Assembly: GCA_021018815.1 (NCBI GenBank)
Contig: JAITYX010000042.1
Location: 3,917,501-3,981,500, forward strand
From: Talinum fruticosum
Lineage: Eukaryota; Streptophyta; Magnoliopsida; Caryophyllales; Talinaceae
Direction of reading: 5' to 3'
DNA: 64,000 nt
A program made the translations under genes and the position numbers. Below, piece by piece: positions 11,173 to 23,900 of the stretch; the first letter of the stretch is position 1, and each line of letters starts with the position of its first letter. The notes below the pieces were generated by a model. It saw only the letters and a list, made by a program, of their open reading frames with translations, made no database searches and was not told where the DNA came from.

Positions 11173-11526
11173 GTTCAAATCAGGCATCAATTTTTTTGTT
11201 TGGGTTGAATACTACACTTGTAGATTTTGGTTAGTAGTAGATATATGTAGAAGAGGCACATAATGCCTGGATCAAACTTGATGAAAGAGGTACAGAATAT
11301 ACATGAATGGTATTATGTACCTAAAAGACCAAAATTTTTGTTTTTGTCAAATCAAGTATGAATGTTAACAGTATAGGTGCATTTACACTCAGTTGCTGAG
11401 AAAGAATCTATGAATCAATCGGTTTCAAAGCCACTAGAAATTCACGAAAAAGGATGTCTTCAATGCGTGTTGTTATATAATCCTCCTACGACAAGCATCG
11501 GCTTCATTTGCAGGCTTTGCGGACCA
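11173..11526. other. Convergent 3' UTR spacer
   Basis: 354 bp between the remorin stop and the NOT1-like stop on the opposite strand. Both 3' UTRs must end here or overlap. No gene seen. Confidence 0.5.
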
Positions 11527-14500
11527 TCATTTGGTCCGGACATTCTCCAACAAATTCTGAATTTCAGGTGCACATCTTGCGAAAGAATGGTTCCAGAAAT
11601 TGTATTTGGGGTTCTGCACATAGAGCAACAAGCATGAGCTGATGAGAGCTTTGTTTGTCTAAAGTTCTGTAGTGTAATTTGAGTTGAAAGTATGAAACCT
11701 TCATAAGGTCCAAGAAGGTAAAGAGCAATCCCCATGGATGAGGTTTTTCTGCAATTAGCCGTTCCAATAGAACTCTGGTAATTTGCTCCTTAATAATTTC
11801 CTGCAAGCAGTGTTTAGTGTTACAAATTGTGTTATCAACTCAGAGGTAGGCCACTAAAATGATTAATTACGATGCCATTCATCAATTCTGGTATGTCGTC
11901 TTATGGTAATTCCACAGCACTACAGCCTACAGCGATAATATGATTGAGAAAAAAAGAAAACAAGAAACCTACCTTACCTTAGCCTGGCCATATTAGTCCA
12001 CCATGGCCAAATTATAAAAAGGAAAACGGAAAAAAACACCTGCTTACCAAAAAAGAAGCATTTGAAGATTGAGAAAGGAGTACCTGGTTTGAATCAATAA
12101 ACAATGAGCTCAGAACGGAATAGAAGTACTTTGTATGGGAATTTGGATAACGCAATTGGTTGGCAATTGCGTTTAGAAACAGGTAGCGACCCTCAGAATC
12201 CAAATCCACCGCTAGTGTTCCGAAAATATCTAGCGCTGCTTGATTCACCAACACATTGATGTCAGCTGACTGAGATTGATCTACAGCCTGTAACCCATTG
12301 GATGATTTCTTAATAAAGACATGGTAATCCTTCTTTAAAAAATAAAAAAATGAAAAAATAGTGACACGCTAGTCAGTAAACCAGAAAGCCCAAGATAAGG
12401 CAGCATAGACATTTTTATTTGTTCTTTTCATTCATAATTTCAGCAATGATCAATCAACAGAGTCCAGGGAGTACGGACTTTCAGTGGAAGAGATTTGGCT
12501 ACCACATTAACCATGTATGGGCTGTAAAAAAAAATTGCATTTGCAAGAAAGGAAAATGCCCCGAAAGAGGGGGAGAGCAAAGTAAGAGAGAGTCACCTGC
12601 ATCCCGACATAAAGCACAAGCGAATTGATCAAGGGTACATTGTAACAAGTCCCAGCACGTGAAGCCTCACTAGTTGTCAGTAGTAGTCTTTGTTTTAGTT
12701 TACTCAGGAATGGGGACCCCGTTCCCTTGTCTGCAATTTACAACAAGAAAGCCAGATAGGGAGGGGGCGGGGGATGAGATTGTGTCCCTAGATGTGGTCC
12801 AGAGAAAATTGAATTTATTCAAGAACTGAACGACATCAATACCCTCAGGTAACCATCAATATTGTCCTTCATCTGATTTGCCTTAAGAGATGCATCAACC
12901 TCGGACCCAATATGAGGGGCTTTGTTTGTCTCTTGCAACATGTCAATCTGCAGACAGAATGGAGGTCATGGTCTCAATGTTTGTTTGACAAAGAAAAATT
13001 TTATTCAAGATATCTAAAGGGGACAATATTAAGAAAGAATCCTACAAATTATAACACGCAGAGAGAATCAACGAGGCTGACAAAATTCTAGCCACAAAAG
13101 AAAGAAACTAAGGGGGAATTTGATTATTAACAAAGATGATATAAAACACAATAAATCAGATACCTTTAAATTTGTAGTCCAAGGATCTGGAACTCTAATA
13201 TTCCCAGGAAAAGCACTGAGGATAATATTCCGCATGTGTATGCATTTGGGAGGAATTACATCACAGAAACTAAAATGATAGTCGCACAAAAAGTCTGGAA
13301 TATCATGCATAAGCACCAGCATCATTCTCAAGATTCCTCTATACAAAAACCGTATCTGGAAAGAAGACAACAGAAACATCATTTATTTTGAAAATAGAAT
13401 AAGGAATTAGTTAAGCAAAAGAAAGAAGCCAAACCGGGTGTCTCAGTTCAGCATTTCTCAAGTAAGGCTCCATGAATTGAAACAAGTCCAGCAACAAGCG
13501 GTGAACAAGTGGCCAACCCATTTGGTCACTGATGACCAGTAATTTAGGCATGAACATTTTGTGAGTGACCAGCTTTAGCCATACAAAGCTGAAAAAAGGT
13601 TTGGAGGTGTAAGACCATGTAAGAAAAAAGCATTCTAAATACACAACGAAAAGACATAATTACAAACCAAGCAACAAAACGGTGCTACAATATCTGGACA
13701 ATTCCTGATTTTCAGTGGTTGATGATCAAACATCATGTTGTGCAAAAGCCTTACAGGAAAGAAACACCATTGGCGGTCAAAGGATGTTCTATACAAGATT
13801 GAAGATGTTACAGCTGGCTAAAGGGACAGGATGATTCACGGGATGGCTAGAAAATTCCATAGTCAAAAAACACAAACAATTGATTCTGACCTGAATCCGG
13901 GTACTTTCAGGGGCTGCAAGGCATGAAATGCATTTGCAAAAGCTGACAAAACCTTGACATGCGAAACAGCGTTAGTCATGACAGAAAGAACTACTTTTTC
14001 TTGGGGTAAAAAAGAAAGGTAAACAACTAGTAAAGGATTGTCAGCAGCAACTGCCCTGAGAGAGAGGAAACAACTAAGAGGTACCTGCAAGTTCACATCA
14101 CCTTGTGTAGCATCCAAGTCACAAATGGCTGACAAAAATTGACAAACAGCCTGAAATAGGGGCTGGGGTTGAAGTTCTTTTTCCTATCGTCATGATCACT
14201 TTGAATCTTTCTGACAGTTACAGCTAAAACCTAAAAAAACAGAATAATGTCTATCACATAATGATCTCAGGAGATGAAAGCAACACACAGGTTTTGATTA
14301 GCCACAAGTAAACAATGAACTCAAAGGTTTTATTTGACGACCCTTTTTAACAATTTGTTGACTCCACTATACATTTCTCAGTTACACCATTTTGGGGAGG
14401 CGGGGGGGATCAACTTATGAAGTCAAGTACAGAGTTCAAAAACAGACCTTTGGTAAGAGAAAGAGCTTGCTTGATCCCTGTTCCACTGCGGAATACTACA

Positions 14501-17500
14501 AAAACCATTAAAAACAAAGTCAGACACGATAGCATGCAACGTGAACGAACATAGCAATGGTATATGCCACTACCTTCAATATTGAATAGACTAGTTTAGC
14601 ATTGATATCAATGGCGAGGAAGGATGACTGCATTTGTCGAGATGACAACGTCACCTTGCCAAAATGTGGCACAGAAATATTCTGAAATACAAAAAATCAA
14701 TAAATTTGGGGGAGAACTACAATTATACAACAAAAAAAATTCAAGAAATGTAATCACCAATAGATGGTGGAAAAAGCTGTCTGACAGATCATCCCCTTTC
14801 AGTAAACCATATTGATAAAGCCGTGAAATGAATTTTATGCGGGAGCATCATCTCCACCCGGAATTTTGCATATCTGGTACCATTCTGCAAAAGCGAAGAA
14901 ACCTGCAACAGAAACATTGACCACAAATAAAAGAATCGTTAGATTCAGTCACGCCAACTTTTTCCATAACAGTAGGAACTTCTGCATTTTTACCACTCCA
15001 GGAAAGGCTCACATATATTGACCAAGTAAATAGTGAGAGAAAAATACTTATGCCGAATATGTGCACAACTGGGGAAAACCAAAAATTGAAGGCCATTAAC
15101 CACCCATATTGCATTCATCCACCTTTGCTTGCATTAACCTTGGTGGACTCAGATGCACATAGATGCTGTAGCTATCATGTATCGCTTACTTAAAAACTCA
15201 CAGATAATTCACCTCGCTCCCTCCCCTCCCCCAAAAAAAAAAAACAAAAAAGGATTTCAACTAGAAACACTAGCCGCATGCCGCAAAAATGAAATGTCAA
15301 GATTGGACTATACATCAAACTCGAAGGGAGTACATTGAAAGAAGGATTTAAAATACTCTTTTCATGCCCTGAGTTTTGATAATAATAGAGCTCTCTGCCA
15401 TTACAAAGCTTATTGGTAAGGGTGGAGCCAGGATCTCCCTTCAAGGGAGGCTGTGAAGTGGATTTAATAATTTTGGACACAAAGTAAACACTAAATCAAT
15501 TCCAGTTATTTAATAACTTCATGGCAAATGAAAAAGCTTATCCATGCAAGATCTAGTCCAGGGGTTGCCACCCCCATGGTCCATTCAAAACTTTGCACAT
15601 GCTTATTGAATGAAATGTCAAAACATGGAGCCAAATGTAAGCAAGTTCGGGAATTTAATTAACCATGCATTTACAGTCAAGAAGGATAGAGTGGGATATG
15701 CTCTGTATGCATGTAACCACGGTGATACCTGCTTCTGGAAACTAGAGGCATCTGGCTTCATGACTTCTGTGGTGTTGTAGTCTGCACTATCCTCAACATA
15801 TTGAATAGCCTGTTTAAACGAGAAACTTCAATCGTTAGGGCTTTAATACAATTTCGCGCCTGTTGATGGAGTCATAACTACCTTTTTGTCTCTTGCTAGT
15901 CTGTTCTTATCATCCTTTCCATAGTCAGCACCAGGAAGCCTAGCAGTATTAGCAGAAATGTTTTTGATAGTATCCACTAGTTGCTGCAACGAGTCAGGAG
16001 CCCCAGGCTTTGGAGCAAGCTGTAACCGAAAAAGGGTCATTAATTATACATCTAAAGACAACACCCTCTATCATAATGGAGTTATAAGCACCAACCTGAG
16101 ACAAGGCTTCAACTAAATTTTGGAGCTCTGACATGACTTTGGGCTCTTCATTCACCAATGTTTGGAGAAGGGAAACTGCAAATCCGGTCACAGCTTCTGC
16201 ATAATACACGAAGCTAGTAAGATAAAGATGTTTGGTTATAATGAAAATGGATGTTAACATACATACTGTTTCTTCCCGTGTCAAGAAGCTTTGCCATATG
16301 AATATCATATTCAGCCAAGTTCAGCAACTCTCTCCGAATAAGGGCAAGTGTAACATCCTTGTTTAACTTCCAGTCCCCATCAGAGTCAATTAGCTACCAA
16401 GAAGAATGTAATCAAGCTCAATATGTAAATAATCCGCGGTACAAAACAGTTAAAAAAAAAAAAAAGTCAACTACACCAAGCTCATCGGACAGTTCATATT
16501 CCCCATATAGATGTAAGAACAAAGAAATTAACTTTTATACCTAATAATGGAACAGAAAAGATGTTTTAGAGCAAAGAAGGTATAGAAAAAGAACAACAAT
16601 GGGAACATAACCCAAGAAAATATCATTTATTCATAGCAAAACCTTTAGTAGAACAACTCTTCAACAACCCCCCTCCAAAAAAAAAAAAAGAAAGAAAGGG
16701 GAAAAAGACATACCCTTCTAGTAAGCTCCTTCACCACGAGCCCACAGACTTCACGAATTGCAGCGAGAATGGAAAGATGAACACCTACACTGAAGTTGTT
16801 GTCTCCATTATCATACAAAGCTTTGAACACCTGCATCAGGATAAATTGTGAAGTCTTACAGCGCAAACAAGCATAATTACATAGAAAACCAGCATAATTA
16901 CACAGAAAACCAGTATACTTTTTGCGACACAGCAAAGGCAGCCTCATCTCGGTTACTACATCTTAGTATGATCTGTGGCACCTCTGAAATGAAGGACTGA
17001 AAACATTATGCAAAAGGAAGAAGATCAGTAACAAATGTCAATAATTTATCATCCAACAAAGATACGAAAAAGAACATTTTTTTTTCCTCCTCACAACAAA
17101 CATTTTTTTTCCCTCCTCACAACAAAATGTACACATCCCACAAACATACAAAAAGATAACATATCTTTCCTCTTCACGACAAAAAGGAAATTTTGATTTT
17201 CCCCTAAAGAAACAATGATACCTGTATCTCCATTTCTGAACCACCATTAGCTATTGCAGTCTCAAGCTGATTCCAGAAAGGACAAAAAGATGGCATCAGA
17301 ACGCATTAATTGGATAAGTCATGACTCATCACATATGCAGCCTTAGCCCTAACAAGTTTTCCAAATTAAAAGTTTAGAGCAAAATGTATTTTACATTCAA
17401 ATACAAAAAGGCATAACGAGAGCTTAAAGCAGAATGCCAGCAAAAGCATCAACCAAGCTTGAGAAGTGAAAAGAGCAAATCCTAAAGATAACCAATAAAA

Positions 17501-17918
17501 CACAAGCTGCAGCAGGAAATTTAAGATACTAATCCTGTGTTCCATTGTGAACAACTGCAATCAAGTCAAATGCTACAGAAACCAGATGAAGTTCATAACA
17601 ATGCCATGCCAGTCCAGTAAATTAAAGGCATAAACCTTTAATGCTTTACAAGAAATGAAACGCGCCTTATATAAAAACATATAATAGGACAGAAGGCTCA
17701 AATACAAGTTTCTCACCACTGGAACATAGCAAACTGGCAAACTCCATAGAACAAGTAGAAAAGAGAGCTGTGATACCCAAGCATGAATCACATCTCACCT
17801 TCAATGCAACTCTACAGTATTTGTTCAGTGCATCTCCTGTAGACAATAAAGGCCCTAACTGATCAGATCCAGTGGAAGCAGAGCCCAGAGGTGATGGTCG
17901 TGAAGAAATCATGGACTC
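11527..17918 (-). other. NOT1-like block 5: Not1 C-terminal domain (NOT2/NOT3 binding)
   Basis: Exons: 17918-17799, 17266-17222, 16996-16919, 16830-16714, 16393-16267, 16196-16096, 16019-15882, 15809-15729, 14902-14758, 14681-14574, 14495-14448, 14230-14085, 13952-13891, 13588-13435, 13355-13164, 12947-12843, 12725-12597, 12287-12084, 11800-11699, 11613-11527. Clear matches include [69 protein letters not shown] and [20 protein letters not shown]. Exon 14902-14758 lacks two bases and 14230-14085 lacks one. For 12725-12597, the acceptor AAG|GGA is in frame; using the usual CAG four codons' worth upstream would require one more missing base. The product ends NLLENVRTK, slightly shorter than relatives. 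Confidence 0.9.
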
Positions 17919-20900
17919 CTAAAAAACAGACCAACTGTCAGTAGAAGAATGGGTCATGAGTCATGCAGCTATCAACTGATAAGAACGCCTCCAACCTTTC
18001 CACTGCCAGAAGATTTAAGTGATTGGGATTCTACTGCTGGCACACTTGAAGACAACGCAAGGATTAAATCAATCATGGAACGCTGTTGTGGCACGCCTTC
18101 CAGAAATCTTATGTCATCTGAAGCAGCAGAACTGAAAAGCAGGGAAGGGAGCATAAGTTACATAACTAAAATCGCCACTGGTCTTTAAGATAGAAAAAGA
18201 TTTTTACAAGCTTATGAAATTTAAGACCAATTAATACAAGTAAAAATACACCTAATGAGTAATAAGCAAAATAGTACGAAACATCCTTCATGACGAATAA
18301 CACTTCCCTTTGCATGCTCTGCTACAAATATGAACAATTGGATTACATACTGGGATCAGTTTTTAAGATGGATATTAAGAAGCCTTCAGTTGGACAGGAA
18401 TCTTTATGTTTTTAAAATTTTAACTCGGGGGTGGGGACGGGCTGTTGCAAGAGAGACACATTTGCTGAAGGAGACAAGTTAAACACCTATGTGCTATACC
18501 AATAGAGGGGAAAGACATTTATGTGAGCTCCATATGTAAAACAGAAGTATTCAAGAATGTAATGGTCTTAGCTATCTGACAAGAAGCAACAACAATAAAG
18601 AAGAAGATACCTGAGTATCCGTGGTGGAGATGATTTTATTTCCTCATGAGCAAGAGTGACAAGTGGATCACCTGTGCTAAAATCTGGGTTTCCAAGCCCG
18701 GACAAAGAGATGTTTAACTGTTGTAAAGATGCACAGAATCTTCGTGGTAAGTTTCCCCACCACAGGACAGAGGATGGTCAGCAAGTGCAGAATTGGTGTT
18801 CCAGTTCAACTGTTGATTTTTCCACAAAAAAGAAAAAAATACTGCAGATAAAAGAAAAGGGACAAGTAGCAGCCTCTTAGTAAGTGGAAATGTGGAGGGG
18901 GAGTGCGGGGTTAAGAGCAAATATGAATAATAGGAAGGCTACTTCAGCACTACCATCAAAGAAATTCAAAATATGAATATAATTAAAGAGAAGTTTGCAT
19001 GAAGAACAATATCATACCTCATAAACTCGTTGTGAAAGGGATAAACCTCGAGGTTTATGATAAACAGTTTCTGGCAGAAAATCCAATTGGCCACGAGCAT
19101 GTCGGCCAGCATTATGTATAAAGGAACCCAGATTTTCTCCATGCCTCCTTCTCAAGGATAGTCGCTGAGAGATTTTATTACCAATATTTTGCACTGCCTA
19201 CAGAAACAGATGCAGAGACCTCAGAAGGATTGCCCCACTGCTGAATTGACCAAAGCAAAGTTTTCAGAAAGGAACTGGACTTTCCCCCTGAATACCTTGA
19301 TAATCAAATTAGCACCATTCTAAGGGATTGGTTATAATCAAGAAAGCAAGACCAAGGGGGTGTCTAGTGGGATTGGCCAAATCCTTTCAATTAAAGGTGT
19401 TTGAGTTATGCTATATGTGGCTTGTTGACCTCCATCTCAGGCAGAATATTGATTTCGGTTGGTACAGCTGAATTAGGTCCAGTATGGCCAGAAAACCCTG
19501 ATATTTTCCGTAGTTTAAGCATTTTCATGCGTTAGTGTACTGGATTGCTTATGAAATGGATCGTCCCGACCTGGACGGTAGGAGATAGCTTTGTTTTAAA
19601 TGAACCTAGCCAAATACTTCATCTGGTGATTATTTTGCACGCATAATCAAAGGTTATATAAAAAGATGCCAATGAATATCATCTGGGTACATAAGATGTC
19701 AAATATAACCATCCTCATGCAGTTAAGCTCTAATAAAATGATATTATCTCATGCAATGAGTATCTTGTCATTGCAATTGTGTACGAACAACCCTCCCTCC
19801 CAAAAAAAAAAGGCAATCAAATACTTCATCTTAAAAAGTTGAGGTCAACAGAAACCATCAATTAAGAACCTGAGGTAGGGGAGGGGCTTTTACCCAACCA
19901 ACTAGCCAGATATCTAACCTTTTCTGCAGCTGCTTGTGCAATGATGGCACAACCTGATTCAAGGTTATCTTCAATCACCTGCTGCACAACTTCTTCCATC
20001 CGTTCATTAGCCAGACCTGATCCCTGAAGCATACTTTGAAGTTGACTTGATATCGACAAACTCAGAGGTTCCTGCAATAGGCCCAAGCTTCGACATTAGG
20101 CTTTCACATCATACAACTAAGTACAAAGATCTAATAAAAGATATTAATATGATGCAGTAGACACCAAACCTTGCAAGTCGCACGAGCTAAATTTCCAGCG
20201 AGACTAACAACCATAAGACGTGCAGCACTATATATACGATGCTCATCCAACTCCAGGGCATAATCCTGAAGTTGAAACATTAAATTTAAGAACAGTAGCA
20301 TAGAACAATTTTCTGATGGGGCAAACATACCTTCATAACAAGGTTCAAGGTCGTTTGAGTCGCGGTAGAAACACTAGACTGCACCATCCTAGGGAGTGTT
20401 TCAATTATAGCTCTGTCCATAATGGTCAGAAGTACACTGCACAGATCATTTCAATTCAAATTGAGATTGAACCATATAATTATGAACTGAGACACAGTAA
20501 GAGTAGATGATTTCCTGACCTTTCAAAATGCATCTGTAGGCCCCCAATGTTAAGCTCCGGGTGCACAACAGTGTGTGCTCCAATACTAGAAGTGGAGTAG
20601 GAAATCTGGAATCCCATGCAAGGCCCATCACCAAGTATATACAACACTTTGAAGTTTAAAGGAAAAGGAGCACATCTATCTGCCAACACTAAATTGCACT
20701 TTACAGAAATTTCTTTAGTTACTTTTCCAGTATTTACCCTTACCAATTCAGCCTCTGTGGATAATTGTTCAAATGAGGAAAATGAGACTAAAAAAGCATA
20801 ATGCAAGATAGCATAGAGGCAAGTGAAGAGGGCAGTTACAGAAGTGGAGAATTCGGCTATGCAAGGTTATACCAAAAACTAGATACAGATGAAGGGGTGT

Positions 20901-23900
20901 AAGAGGTCTTTGAGCAGAAAAAGGCTAAGGGAAGGAGAACTAGAGACTTGGAACATCTGAGATATATTGGGGATGAGGAAAGCAGGGTTCTTGTGGAGAG
21001 ATCTACAGTCAAAGAGAGAGGAATGACATTTGGTTATTTAACGAGGAGGTAAATGAAAACATCCGGCTAGCTGAGAAAGGGTATTCTAAGGATTATCAAA
21101 ATCTTAGGTTCTACTGTGATATCTTGAAGGATGGAATTAAAGAGGCACCACAAAAGAATGCATGGAAAAGCAGTTGGCCCAAATCACATACTGGTATAGA
21201 TATGAAATGCATGAGAGAGAAAAGCAGATTTGGTTTTACTGGTTTATTGAATGATATTTCTAAGGTTACAAAGGAGCCACAAGAATAGAGGCTCAATACA
21301 CTAATTCTATTGCCAAATAAAGAAGTACAATATCCATAGTCACAACAACAGAGATATCAAGTCACTTTGTCATTGTAAAGCTTTGAGGCAACTGAAACCT
21401 GGTTGAGGATGGATGCATTCATTTTAAGAAGCCAATTCGATTTTATGTTGGTAAGATCAGCTACAGAAGTAATTCATTATTTGAGAAGGAAATGGAACAT
21501 TATAGAGACAGAAGGATGTAAAAATGGTTTATACTGACTTAGAGAAAGCTTATGGCACAGTGCCCACAGTAGTGTTGGTGTAGATGTTTTGGAAAGAAGG
21601 ATCTTTGCATTTTATATTATTATAGTTAGATAGATATGAAGGAGCAAGGCAGGTACGCATGCCTTTCTTATTGATATTCAGTTGCACTAGGTATTTTCTT
21701 TAGGTCATTTTTCTTTACGATACTTTGAATGAACTAACAGCAATTAAAGAAACGGTGTTGCACCAGAGAAATGCTTTAAGCTAGGCAGGGGAAAGGCTGC
21801 TTATGTTTCGATATAATAAACTTCGGTTTGGTTTGATTTTGTTTTGGAGAAAGTGACTAAATATTCCTTGTAATAAGCCATAAGTGAGCTTGGGCAGGTC
21901 AAGATGTAAACTGTCCAATTTGGAATATCTATGTAGAAATTTAATATCCGAAATAAAGATTGAAACAAGAAACTCGCCAATACCTGGATGATCCATGATA
22001 GGAATATAGGTAAAATAGGAAATATTCTAATGTTTCTGATTTTATTGTTTTTGTATTTTGATGATTGTGGCCTATTTAACAATGGTCAAAAATAGGTACT
22101 TGATAATACTCTAACAAGATTTAGCTAATTGTATCATTCGTGATCATGTTAGATAAACACCTTGTATCTTTTTCTACTTCCTTTCGTCCCATTTTTTCCT
22201 TCCTCGTCAATAATTTTCTTTTGTCCTGCAATGACTTCCCTAAATACTCGTTCAATGCAACTTCAACAAATAACCTTTCTTTATCTCCATTCTCCACTAA
22301 GCTAAATATCTATTGATCAATCTTCTATGTGTTCTTTCCCATTTAAAAAGGAAATAATGGGATGAAAGAAGTAGTTTATTCAGTGTCTTTTATGTTTCTT
22401 AGGTGGTTAGAATTGCTCACTATTAAAAACACGTTATACAATTGGAAAGAGATTACCAGACGCTGAGATTACTTATTGAGCTAAATTGATTTTTGTTCAG
22501 CGTGAGATATTTTGCCCCATTCTGTGTGAGCCCAGGTTCTGTGTGAGCCTCAACGACAGGCTCTGTACGTGCCCAGGGTCTGTGCGAGCCTCAGGGACAG
22601 ACCGTGTGTGAGCATCTTACATCTATTCCTGTGTAGAAATTTCTCTAAGACCGCCCTACATCACTAGGTCAGGTTTTATGGTGTTTGAAAAGCATCAGCC
22701 TCTAATAGTCCTTTCCATTGAGTAGTTTGTTAGAAAATCCTAGAGCAGCCAGCTTCCCTTCCCTAATCAAAGTACCAGCAGGAGAAACAGCATAATGAGT
22801 TGTCTACATTTAAGCAATAATAAAACATGGTGGTACAAGTACTTTGCAATTAGTGTGAGGAATTTTGGTATACAAACCGCAGACATTTGATGTGGCTGGG
22901 AACCAAGGTGAGACGAAGTGGCAACCTCAAGAGGCAATTCAGCCTGGTTTAGTGCAGAAGTTACTCCAGACTTATCTTCGGCATCAGTTGGTGGCAGTGC
23001 CCCAATGTCCTTGTTTGAGAAATCATGATTTCCTTCAACAACTCGTACATGGTCTCTCAAAACTGAAGTTTGAGTCACGTCATTTATTTCAAGATTAAGT
23101 CTTCTAAAGAGCACCTAAAGATTCCAGCAACAAACCCAACAAAGAACATAGCATCACTGCATCAGACAAGGGCTGAATCTTACAAGTAACATTTTCAGGG
23201 ATATGCAAATCAAAGATATAAGTACCTCAATGTCAAATTTGAGATTCATCTTTAAATTTGGCATTGCATGGATCTCAGCCAGCAATTTGAGGATCGACAT
23301 CGTCCATGGATTTGGAGGTTGATAACCTATCCTACCTTGACATGAATCCAAAATCTAACACCAATTTTAGTATTTAATAAGCAATGAGGGCCACTTCATC
23401 ATAGAAGATACATTTGCAGGTTTGTAAGGGACTACACTGATATGCTTCCAATTTCCGACAGCAGTGTTGAGATTTATAACCTCCGCATAAAAATCAAATA
23501 GAACAGAGGATTTGGGCATAACAATACCTTAGTAATAAATGGAATCACAGCAATCATCAATCCCTTTTCATATCCCTGGTGAAAATGATTATAACATTTC
23601 AAAAATGAGCATATACCACAATTTTAAGTAGATGATTGAAAAGTTTCTGAAGAGGTGTACAAAAGTTCCCAAACAGCAGAGTCACGTCTTAAAAAGGTAA
23701 GAAACTGCTATCTTCACCTTTATAATCAAAGATTTGGGATCAATATGAACTGCCCTTAGTGGTCTGTTCTGACCAATTGTAAGTTTTCCGAGCCAGCTTC
23801 CCAAATTCTTCAGCAAAGAACGCTCTTCTGAACTGAACTTAATGAGTTTAGAGCTCAAAAGAACCTGAAATAATTTTTAAGAGGAAAAAAAAGAGAAATG

